A stretch of DNA of 5,392 bases, taken from Clostridiales bacterium (GTDB lineage: Bacteria; Bacillota; Clostridia; Tissierellales; Sedimentibacteraceae). Each line of letters starts with the position of its first letter. Position 1 is the first letter of the stretch. Location of the stretch: NCBI GenBank assembly GCA_003497505.1, contig DNNV01000336.1, forward strand, positions 1-5,392, given 5' to 3'. The notes beneath the pieces are model-generated. The model saw only the letters and a program-made list of their open reading frames with translations. It was not told the origin of the DNA and searched no databases. Below, piece after piece: positions 1 through 5,329 of this stretch. The translations under genes and the position numbers were made by a program.

Positions 1-20
1 ACACGACGGTCTTCCGATCT
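1..20. other. Illumina TruSeq adapter remnant at contig end (not genomic)
   Basis: These 20 bases match the 3' end of the TruSeq read-1 adapter, ACACGACGCTCTTCCGATCT, at 19 of 20 positions; the difference is G instead of C at position 9. The junction is exact: conserved transporter coding sequence on the minus strand stops making sense at base 20/21. The adapter was probably left untrimmed in a read that was assembled into the end of this contig. It should be removed before annotation. The adapter sequence is recalled from memory, but the match is long and sits at the very edge of the window. Confidence 0.95.
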
Positions 21-335
21 CCTCTCACCTAAGCCCGAGCTTTTAACAGAAGAAGCAATCAGGTACGCACCGATTACCAAGTACATAGTGCTTCCAATCC
101 ATGGAGAAAATACAACCGCTGGCTCTGCAACCTTAAAAATTACAAGCAACGCTAAATATAAGCCCGAGGCATATCCCGGCTGCACAATCTGGAACGCCCA
201 AAATACAACGGTCATAAACGTCAGTCCAAGACACATCTTCCCTTCCTGTCCCAGTCCCTGCAATGGCACGATGTTTACAAAAACTGCCGCTGAAACGCCC
301 AATATTAAGCCAATTATATCTTTGTTTTTATACAT
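21..335 (-). CDS. DASS/SLC13-type anion permease, N-terminal fragment (cut by contig end)
   Basis: This is the first 105 codons of a membrane transporter reading leftward off the contig. The start ATG (333-335) has a GGAG ribosome binding site (344-347) 8 bases upstream. The protein begins MYKNKDIIGLILGVSAAVFV and contains hydrophobic segments at about residues 7-23, 34-51, 55-71 and 82-97. The pattern GKMCLGLTFMTVVFWAFQ, then a short loop, then STMYLVIGAYLIASS followed by KSSGLGER, resembles the N-terminal membrane region of divalent anion:sodium symporters (SLC13/CitT/DASS). These carry dicarboxylates, tricarboxylates or sulfate across the cytoplasmic membrane; the substrate cannot be told from this part. 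The family is usually about 450-500 residues, so most of the gene is missing. The frame stays open through the adapter and would add false residues (RSEDRR) after codon 105. Membership is a pattern-based call without a search. Confidence 0.75.
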
Positions 336-390
336 GGTTTTATCTCCGTAAATTCTTGATGTATTTTAGGTTCAGCCATAAAGAATAGTC

Positions 391-420
391 CCTATATTAT
401 CAGTAAGCTTAGGATATCAG
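391..420 (-). promoter_or_regulatory. Possible sigma-A promoter for the anion permease gene
   Basis: On the minus strand, CTGATA (415-420) and TATAGG (391-396) lie 18 bases apart. Each matches four of six consensus positions for -35 and -10 elements. The predicted leader to the permease ATG would be about 50 bases. The region is AT-rich, so chance matches are likely. No clear rho-independent terminator was seen between here and the lipoprotein gene end at 503, so read-through from that gene is also possible. Confidence 0.25.
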
Positions 421-502
421 ATAGTTAAGGTTATACCTGGAATTTTTTATTTTATCGCTAATCCAAAGATATAAATGGTATAATCAGCGCGGCGTACCTT
501 TT

Positions 503-1051
503 TCATTTTAATCTAATTTTGTACAGCTCTTTTGTATCTTCTTTAAATGAGTGAATACTATATCCTGAAGAGTCTGCGGGTATTTCATAGACAAGGTACC
601 CTATTTCTTTTATATCAGGCGATAATTTTCTATTTTCAATATAGTTGTCTATATTGCCGATTGTATAAGAGTAAGAATTAAACTCACGACTTTTATCGTC
701 TACAAGCTTCAAGTCCGGTGAAAAAGCAAAGGAGTTATCCGTTGTGTTTTTAAGTTCCAGTACAACCAATACAAACTTTGCACCTTCTGCTGACTCTGCT
801 GTTGAACCGTAATATGAACTGATTGATTGCTTTTCTTCAGCACTGATTATTTTCAAATCAAGTGTTTCAAAAGCAATTTCATCGCCGATTTCTTTATGAA
901 CAATTATAATTTCCCCGTTTGTTGTCGAAGAGACAGTACAGGCAGATAAATTAATGATTATGAAGAGAATCACTCCAATATAATATGCAAAGGGAATTTT
1001 ATTTGTCTTTATGTATTTGCTCCTTATTCCATCAGTTAAAATTCTATTCAT
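503..1051 (-). CDS. DUF4352-type lipoprotein
   Basis: The product is 182 residues. I chose the ATG at 1049-1051 because AAGGAG (1056-1061) lies 4 bases upstream. The longer frame back to 1123 overlaps the upstream gene and has no ribosome binding site. The N-terminus has a basic stretch, a hydrophobic helix (about residues 20-34) and the lipobox LSAC with Cys38, predicting lipid anchoring on the outer face of the membrane. Residues from about 56 to the end (GDEIAFETLDLKI, then AEGAKFVLVVLELKN, then GYLVYEIP near 151-158) match the layout of the DUF4352 immunoglobulin-like (telokin-like) domain: an opening strand, a long variable loop, a strongly hydrophobic strand ending in LKN, and a late GYLVYEIP-type strand. 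Such lipoproteins are common and mostly uncharacterised in Firmicutes. The gene follows the tRNA-binding-domain gene after a 52-base gap and may be transcribed with it; no functional link is evident. The domain call is from the residue pattern; the specific role is unknown. Confidence 0.8.
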   Translation of the reverse strand: MNRILTDGIRSKYIKTNKIPFAYYIGVILFIIINLSACTVSSTTNGEIIIVHKEIGDEIAFETLDLKIISAEEKQSISSYYGSTAESAEGAKFVLVVLELKNTTDNSFAFSPDLKLVDDKSREFNSYSYTIGNIDNYIENRKLSPDIKEIGYLVYEIPADSSGYSIHSFKEDTKELYKIRLK

Positions 1052-1103
1052 AATACTCCTTCTAAATACAATCATATTGGTTCCACTTATCCGACTCTGT
1101 TTA

Positions 1104-1363
1104 CTATCCTGCTTGTGTTCCATTGGGAACTGTTTTTTTCGGCGCTAAATTTACCACAAACAAAGCCTGTTTGCCTTCTATTTCTTTTGGGTTCTCTCTT
1201 TCCTTTTTCATTCCGACAAGAATAGTACGCTCAAACGAGCCAAAATCAACAGTGAGTTTGACCATTTTATTGGATTCAACAATGTCTTCAACAAGCTTAA
1301 TTGTACCAACCCTGTTATCAATTTTTTCTAAATCATTCATAGTGATTTCCGGTTTTTCACCAT
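1104..1363 (-). pseudogene. CsaA-like tRNA-binding (EMAP/OB-fold) protein, probably degraded
   Basis: The open frame contains KPEITMNDLEKIDNRVGTI, then KLTVDFGSFERTILVGM, then EGKQALFVVNLAPKK. This is the start and core of the tRNA-binding OB fold shared by CsaA-type proteins and the C-terminus of methionyl-tRNA synthetase. Two defects are visible. First, the ATG with a proper AGGAG (1369-1373, spacing 5) at 1361-1363 is out of frame; one more A in the A5 run (1353-1357) would give MVKKPEITMNDLEK. In-frame alternatives (ATG at 1374-1376 or 1338-1340) lack good ribosome binding sites. Second, NLAPKK joins directly to TVPNGTQAG and a stop, whereas family members have roughly 27-30 residues between these blocks, including an SE/SQ-GML-like strand. 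The core is then only about 84 residues, against about 110 normally. The open frame extends upstream to 1454, but that part reads like untranslated leader. Either defect could be a sequence error; the family call is firm. Confidence 0.65.
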
Positions 1364-1428
1364 AACATCTCCTCATCCTTAGAATTAAGATATATAATTG
1401 TTTTTTCCCGAATAGGCATTTATAGTTC

Positions 1429-1448
1429 CACAACAAGTAACAGTTGTG
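1429..1448 (-). promoter_or_regulatory. Small hairpin in the leader of the tRNA-binding-protein gene
   Basis: CACAAC and GTTGTG form a perfect 6-bp stem with an 8-base loop, a few bases after the predicted transcription start of the minus-strand operon. There is no T-run next to it, so it is not an intrinsic terminator. It may only stabilise the 5' end of the transcript. No riboswitch or T-box consensus was recognised in the roughly 90-base leader. Confidence 0.25.
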
Positions 1449-1460
1449 TTTCATATAACT

Positions 1461-1469
1461 ATTATATCA
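1461..1469 (-). promoter_or_regulatory. Extended -10 promoter for the tRNA-binding protein/lipoprotein pair
   Basis: On the minus strand the sequence reads TGATATAAT: a perfect TATAAT (1461-1466) preceded by TG one base upstream (1468-1469), which is the extended -10 motif. A -35 at 17-bp spacing is poor, as expected for extended -10 promoters. The predicted leader to the ATG at 1363 is about 90 bases. The element is about 50 bases from the divergent promoter of the repressor operon, so the two could influence each other. Confidence 0.55.
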
Positions 1470-1516
1470 CAATATACATTATTGGGGAATATTTAATTCG
1501 AGCTTCGAACACACTA

Positions 1517-1545
1517 TTGACAATTTGGTCTATTCAGTATAGACT
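1517..1545 (+). promoter_or_regulatory. Sigma-A promoter of the repressor-sensor operon
   Basis: A perfect -35 TTGACA (1517-1522) is followed 17 bases later by TAGACT (1540-1545), which matches four of six -10 positions. The first operator dyad (1528-1544) covers the second half of the spacer and the -10 element, so a bound repressor would block RNA polymerase. This supports self-repression of the operon. Confidence 0.75.
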
Positions 1546-1574
1546 TGTAATGTGAAGTCTATGCTGAATAGACC
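1527..1574 (+). promoter_or_regulatory. Twin dyad operator, probable BlaI-type repressor binding sites
   Basis: Two copies of GTCTAT-N5-ATAGAC are present, at 1528-1544 and 1557-1573, with centres 29 bp apart, close to three helical turns. The two copies also face each other as a 20-bp inverted repeat (1527-1546 and 1555-1574) with one mismatch and an 8-base spacer. The first copy overlaps the -10 element; the second ends one base before the AAGGAGG ribosome binding site (1575-1581). Self-binding of BlaI/MecI repressors to dyads at their own promoters is established for the family. That this one binds here is inferred from position and symmetry. In RNA the same repeat could fold into a long hairpin ending next to the ribosome binding site, if transcription began early enough to include it. 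Confidence 0.8.
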
Positions 1575-1587
1575 AAGGAGGTTTATC

Positions 1588-1950
1588 ATGAAGGAATATA
1601 AACTTGCAGAAAGTGAAGAAAAATTTGCAGAATTAATTTGGCAGAATGAGCCAATTGGTTCCGGTGCTCTTGTGAAGCTATGTGAAAAAGAAATGAACTG
1701 GAAAAAGTCTACAACATATACGGTACTGAAAAAATTATGTGAAAAGAGCATTTTTCAAAATGAAAATGCTGTGGTCACATCTCTGATTACAAAAGACGAA
1801 TATTACGCTAAGCAAAGTATATGCTTTGTTGAGGATACCTTTGGAGGGTCGCTGCCAAAATTTATAACAGCTTTTATCAGCGGTAAAAAATTAAGTGAGC
1901 GTCAGGCTGAAGAATTGAAAAGATTGATTGATGAACACAAGGAGGTATAG
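1588..1950 (+). CDS. BlaI/MecI/CopY-family transcriptional repressor
   Basis: The product is 120 residues, typical of the family. I start it at the ATG at 1588 because AAGGAGG lies 6 bases upstream. A GTG at 1552 in the same frame would place coding sequence across the operator and is unlikely. Residues 5-70 form the winged helix: LAESEEKFAELIWQ, a second helix around ALVKLCEKEM, the recognition helix WKKSTTYTVLKKLCEK (38-53), then a wing. Residues 71-120, with the family signature FGGSLPKFITAFI and the amphipathic KLSERQAEELKRLIDEH, form the dimerisation part. Family members repress their own operon as dimers and are inactivated when the partner M56 sensor protease is triggered. The gene is followed after 2 bases by that partner, whose AAGGAGG (1939-1945) lies inside the 3' end of this gene, which suggests coupled translation. 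The specific inducer is unknown; it should not be called a beta-lactamase repressor without more evidence. Confidence 0.92.
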   Translation: MKEYKLAESEEKFAELIWQNEPIGSGALVKLCEKEMNWKKSTTYTVLKKLCEKSIFQNENAVVTSLITKDEYYAKQSICFVEDTFGGSLPKFITAFISGKKLSERQAEELKRLIDEHKEV

Positions 1951-1952
1951 AA

Positions 1953-3279
1953 ATGAGCCAACTATTTCTTACTGTTTTAAATATGAGCCTTACGGCAAGC
2001 TATGTAATACTTTTTGTGATACTTGTCAGACTTGCTCAGAAAAGCACCTAAGGTTATCCCTTATGCGCTATGGGGTGTGGTGGCATTTCGCCTTATAATC
2101 CCATTTTCCTTTGAAAGCATGTTTAGTCTTATGCCGCATGCTGTTCCAATCCCCCATGATATTATCTATCAGCAAGGACTGCAAATTAACAGTAGGATAG
2201 AATTTATAGATACATTTGTCAACAAATCACTTCCCGCTCTTACTGCTGAAGCGAGTGTAAATCCACTTCAGATTTATACAAAAATGGGTGCTTATATCTG
2301 GATTTTAGGAATAATGGTATTGCTTGCTTATAGCCTTGTATCTATTTTTATTTTGAAAAAGCAGCTAAAAAGTGCACAATTAATAGAAAAGGGTATCTTT
2401 GAAGCCAAGAATTTGAAAACACCGTTTGTACTTGGGATAATAAGACCCAAGATATATTTACCCGTTGGGCTTAACGTTGAAGAAAGAAGATATATTTTAC
2501 TACACGAACAGACCCATATCCAACGAAAAGACCATGTCATTAAGGTATTAGCTTTCCTGATATTGTCCATACACTGGTTTAATCCCCTTGTGTGGATTGC
2601 GTTTATGTTGATGAGCACGGATATGGAGCTGTCCTGCGATGAACAGGTACTGAAAAAAGTTAATGCAGATATTAAAAAACTGTATGCTAATTCATTATTG
2701 TCGCTTGCCACTGGTGGGCATATCTTAAATGGAAGTCCACTTGCTTTTGGCGAAGGAAATGTGAAAGGGAGGATTAAAAACGTGTTAAATTATAAAAAGC
2801 CAAGATTTTGGGTGATTGCTTTATCGGTCATTATTGCAACAGCTGTTGGAATTGGACTTTTGGTAAATCCTTATAGCCCAAATCCAGATTTGATAACAGG
2901 ATACATTGTAATAGAAGATAATCTATTATATCTTGATGAGGTTGAAATTATTAGAATGGAAGACAAAGAGCGAATAGAAGAACTTGGATTGAAAGATACT
3001 GATATGCCAAATGGATATTCTATTTATAATGCAGATGTGGAAAAACAAACTTTTGAGCTGACAAAAAAAACAACATATACATTTGTTGATTATAACCTTC
3101 TATTTGTTAAAGAAGAGGATGGAGACAGAATTTATACAACTACCAAAAAAGAAGATTTTATTCAACATTTAAATACATCCTATTCTGATTCACCGCCGGC
3201 ACAGAAAGTTCCTTTTTTTCTTGAAGTAAAAGATGGTAAAGTAATAAGCATTATTGAAAAATTTGAATTTACAATTTGA
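1953..3279 (+). pseudogene. M56 (BlaR1-type) membrane sensor metalloprotease, frameshifted near codon 27
   Basis: Translation should start at the ATG at 1953, 7 bases after AAGGAGG. The first frame encodes MSQLFLTVLN and a membrane helix (MSLTASYVILFVILVRL), then stops at 2049-2051. From about 2032 the next frame continues the protein: LLRKAPKVIPYALWGVVAFR. Family members usually read RLLLRKAPK or similar here, so two bases missing around 2031-2037 (or one extra) would explain the break. The second frame is open from about 2023 to 3279; numbering its 418 residues from 2023, it shows membrane segments at about 11-30, 89-111, 172-196 and 262-281. It carries the zinc motif HEQTH (161-165) and a likely third ligand in MELSCDEQVL (201-210). 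The last 130 residues form an outer domain without the SxxK/STYK-type penicillin-binding sensor of true BlaR1. The partner repressor lies immediately upstream. The gene may be a true pseudogene or a sequence error. Confidence 0.8.
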
Positions 3280-3308
3280 CTTTATAAGACAATTACAGGC
3301 AATTAAAC

Positions 3309-3386
3309 AGAAGCATATCAAATCTTACTCGAATAAGTCACGGATAAATGCCGCGGACTGTTTCACGGATGGATATGCTTCTTTTT
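3309..3386 (+). terminator. Long-stem rho-independent terminator of the sensor operon
   Basis: AGAAGCATATC (3309-3319) and its exact reverse complement (3372-3382) form an 11-bp stem, followed by a T-run to 3386, 30 bases after the sensor stop codon. The 52-base loop is unusually long but can fold inside: AGTC (3336-3339) pairs with GACT (3356-3359), and CGG (3341-3343) with CCG (3351-3353). The octamer TCACGGAT occurs twice in the loop (3338-3345 and 3363-3370). On the other strand the stem is followed by GTTTAATT, so it may also help end asnB transcription. Confidence 0.7.
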
Positions 3387-3415
3387 AAGCCGAGACATAA
3401 AGGTCATCGAGGCTT
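3387..3415 (-). other. Hairpin just downstream of asnB
   Basis: AAGCC (3387-3391) pairs with GGCTT (3411-3415). Inside, GA/TC and GAC/GTC continue the stem around a 6-base loop, giving about 10 pairs with small bulges. It begins 7 bases after the asnB stop codon. On the minus strand it is followed by an A-run rather than a T-run, so it is not a classic intrinsic terminator alone. It may protect the asnB 3' end or act with the longer hairpin beyond it. Confidence 0.4.
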
Positions 3416-3422
3416 ACCCCTT

Positions 3423-5267
3423 CTAAATCTCAATTTTAACTTTATATTTATCCATCCATGTATTAATCTGGATAAAGTAAGCAATCAGCTGCGGGCCTGT
3501 CATTAATTGTCCATACCAAGGCTTTTCAAATGATTTACCACCTGTATCTACTATCTCATTAACTTTCTTGTAATCTATCAGCTGGTGAATTGGAGAGTTC
3601 TTATCAGAAAGAATTTCTTTCATCCACTTTTGAACGGCTTCTGTATAATCCTTATGATGTGTTTTTGGATACGGGCTTTTATTCCTTTCAATTATTTCGT
3701 CAGGCAATATACCTCTAAGAGCTTCTCTTAATACTCCCTTTTCTCTTCCGTTATAGAATTTAAACTTGTTAGGTATATTATAAGAATATTCTACTATTCG
3801 ATAATCTGCAAAAGGCACCCTAACCTCAAGGCTATTGTACATGCTCATTCTGTCCTTCCTGTTAAGCAAGGTCATCATAAACCATTTAATATTTAAATAA
3901 AACAATTCCCTCATTCTTGCTTCTTCTTTAGATTCGCCTGCTAACTTTGGAACTTTTTTGATTGTATCACTATATCTTTGGGATACATATTCTTCTAACG
4001 GTAATTTAAAGAATTCTTTGTTGATTATTTCATTGCGTTCTTTTGATGATTTAGACCACGGGAAAGTATCGGCATTAATATCTTCAGGACGTGTAAACCA
4101 AGGATAACCTCCAAATATCTCATCGGCACATTCGCCGGACAGAGCTACAGTTGAATTTTTCCTAATTTCTTTGCAAAATAAAAGTAGTGATGAATCAATG
4201 TCCGCCATTCCGGGCAAATCATTTGCCAGAACAGCATGTTTTAATGCTTCAACTAATTTTATATTGTCCAATAAGACAGTATGGTGATTGCTTCCTATAA
4301 ATTCAGACATCCTCTCTGCCCAGACCTGATCCGAAGTAGGCTGAAAAATACTTGTCTGAAAATATTTATCATTGTCTTTATAGTCGATTGAAAATGTATC
4401 AAGTGTTTCTCTTCCTCTATTCTTATAATAATTTGATGCAATTGCAGATATCGCACTGGAATCTAATCCTCCTGAAAGAAATGTACACAAATGTACATCA
4501 GATACCAATTGCCTTTCAACGGCATCTATAAGTAAATTTCTTGTCGTTTCAATTGTGGACCGTAGGTTTTCTTCATGTGGCTTCGCTTCTAATTTCCAAT
4601 ATTCATGAATTTTGATAATATTGTCTTTGTAAATTAAATAATGTGCCGGAGCAATTTCTTTTATATCCTTGAATACACCATTGCCGAGAGTTCTTGCAGG
4701 TCCGAGTCCGAATATCTCCATTATTCCCTCTTCGTCTATTACAGGCTCTACTAACGGATTTGCCAGCAATGTTTTTATTTGAGAGCCAAATATTAAATTA
4801 TTGTTTTTAATGCTGTAAAATAACGGCTTTACTCCAAGGGGATCTCTCGCTAAAAATAATGTTTTTTCATTTTCATCCCAAACTCCAAAAGCATATATGC
4901 CATTTATATGATGTACGCAATCAGGTCCCCATTCAATAAATGAAACTAATAACACTTCTGTATCTGAATAGGAATTAAACCTATGTCCTTTTGACTTAAG
5001 TTCATCTCTGACTTCATCCGTATTATAAAGCTCACCATTATATACCATTACATATTGTCTTCCTCCTACCTGACGTTCCATAGGCTGTTTGCCACCCTCA
5101 GGATCTACAATAGTTAAACGCCTATGTCCAAATAAAACATTTTCAGATTTAAAATATCCACAATCATCGGGACCTCTTTCCTTAAGTGTTTCTGTCATCT
5201 TTTCCATGATATTTATTTCATCCGAAAAATTAATATTTGTATTTACCCACCCTACTATTCCGCACAT
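3423..5267 (-). CDS. asnB: Asparagine synthetase, glutamine-hydrolysing (YisO/AsnO-like)
   Basis: This cytoplasmic enzyme makes asparagine from aspartate, using ATP and the ammonia of glutamine. The 614-residue product is complete. The N-terminal glutaminase domain (about 1-210) has the catalytic Cys2 exposed after Met removal (MCGIVGW), then RGPDD (31-35), the conserved Arg in RRL (49-51), NGE (77-79) and SDTE (101-104). The synthetase domain has the ATP pyrophosphatase P-loop SGGLDSS (265-271), LSGECADEIFGGY (376-388) and NRKDRMSM...LEVRVPF (469-485). The form GEC rather than GEGADE, and the KSPYPKTH block (529-536), look like the Bacillus YisO/AsnO branch as I recall it, rather than the Escherichia coli AsnB branch. 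AGGAGG (5275-5280) lies 7 bases before the ATG. The gene stands alone, convergent to the sensor operon. All recognisable catalytic residues are present. A role in modifying cell-wall or secondary-metabolite substrates, known for some AsnB relatives, cannot be excluded, but nothing nearby supports it. Confidence 0.96.
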   Translation of the reverse strand: MCGIVGWVNTNINFSDEINIMEKMTETLKERGPDDCGYFKSENVLFGHRRLTIVDPEGGKQPMERQVGGRQYVMVYNGELYNTDEVRDELKSKGHRFNSYSDTEVLLVSFIEWGPDCVHHINGIYAFGVWDENEKTLFLARDPLGVKPLFYSIKNNNLIFGSQIKTLLANPLVEPVIDEEGIMEIFGLGPARTLGNGVFKDIKEIAPAHYLIYKDNIIKIHEYWKLEAKPHEENLRSTIETTRNLLIDAVERQLVSDVHLCTFLSGGLDSSAISAIASNYYKNRGRETLDTFSIDYKDNDKYFQTSIFQPTSDQVWAERMSEFIGSNHHTVLLDNIKLVEALKHAVLANDLPGMADIDSSLLLFCKEIRKNSTVALSGECADEIFGGYPWFTRPEDINADTFPWSKSSKERNEIINKEFFKLPLEEYVSQRYSDTIKKVPKLAGESKEEARMRELFYLNIKWFMMTLLNRKDRMSMYNSLEVRVPFADYRIVEYSYNIPNKFKFYNGREKGVLREALRGILPDEIIERNKSPYPKTHHKDYTEAVQKWMKEILSDKNSPIHQLIDYKKVNEIVDTGGKSFEKPWYGQLMTGPQLIAYFIQINTWMDKYKVKIEI

Positions 5268-5300
5268 CTATTTTCCTCCTGCTTTTAATTTAATAAAAAT

Positions 5301-5329
5301 ATTTTATGTGGAAAAAAATTAATTGTGAT
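5301..5329 (-). promoter_or_regulatory. Probable sigma-A promoter of asnB
   Basis: On the minus strand ATCACA (5324-5329) and TAAAAT (5301-5306) lie exactly 17 bases apart. They match four of six and five of six consensus positions. The predicted leader is only about 27 bases, leaving no room for a riboswitch or T-box after this start point. The flanking DNA is very AT-rich, which raises the chance of a coincidental match. Confidence 0.45.

Noticed and set aside
88..351. Plus-strand open frame of 87 codons
   Set aside because: It lies opposite the permease fragment, which has a ribosome binding site and a convincing membrane pattern; the plus-strand product resembles nothing I know.
376..388. 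Cys in LSGECADEIFGGY of asparagine synthetase as a damaging change
   Set aside because: As I recall, GEC is normal in the YisO/AsnO branch, and all other catalytic motifs are intact.
476..484. Plus-strand extended -10 (TGGTATAAT)
   Set aside because: There is no -35 and no plus-strand gene downstream; it would only give antisense RNA to the lipoprotein gene.
429..498. Possible terminator after the lipoprotein gene (TTATACC/GGTATAA and GGTA/TACC pairs)
   Set aside because: The pairs are short or separated by a loop of about 39 bases, and none is followed by a convincing T-run on the minus strand.
1052..1123. Longer N-terminus of the lipoprotein starting at 1123
   Set aside because: It overlaps the upstream gene, has no ribosome binding site and would add 24 polar residues before the signal peptide.
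1123..1365. Plus-strand open frame of 80 codons
   Set aside because: It is the antisense shadow of the conserved tRNA-binding domain.
1495..1509. AATTCGAGCT resembling a cloning-vector polylinker, and a TTCGA-GCT-TCGAA dyad
   Set aside because: Only 10 bases match the polylinker and the flanks do not continue it. The 5-bp dyad upstream of the -35 is too short to call a site.
1552..1587. GTG start for the repressor at 1552
   Set aside because: The extension would be encoded by the operator repeat; the ATG at 1588 has an ideal AAGGAGG.
2023..2025. TTG at 2023 as the true start of the sensor protease
   Set aside because: There is no ribosome binding site, and the missing first helix is plainly encoded in the other frame from 1953 with a strong site.
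2028..2043. Programmed ribosomal frameshift in the sensor gene
   Set aside because: No slippery heptamer, Shine-Dalgarno-like stimulator or clear downstream pseudoknot is seen at the break; a mutation or error is simpler.
2328..2711. Minus-strand open frame of 127 codons
   Set aside because: It is the shadow of the protease core containing HEQTH.
5089..5322. Plus-strand open frame of 77 codons
   Set aside because: It lies opposite the glutaminase domain of asnB and its ribosome binding site.
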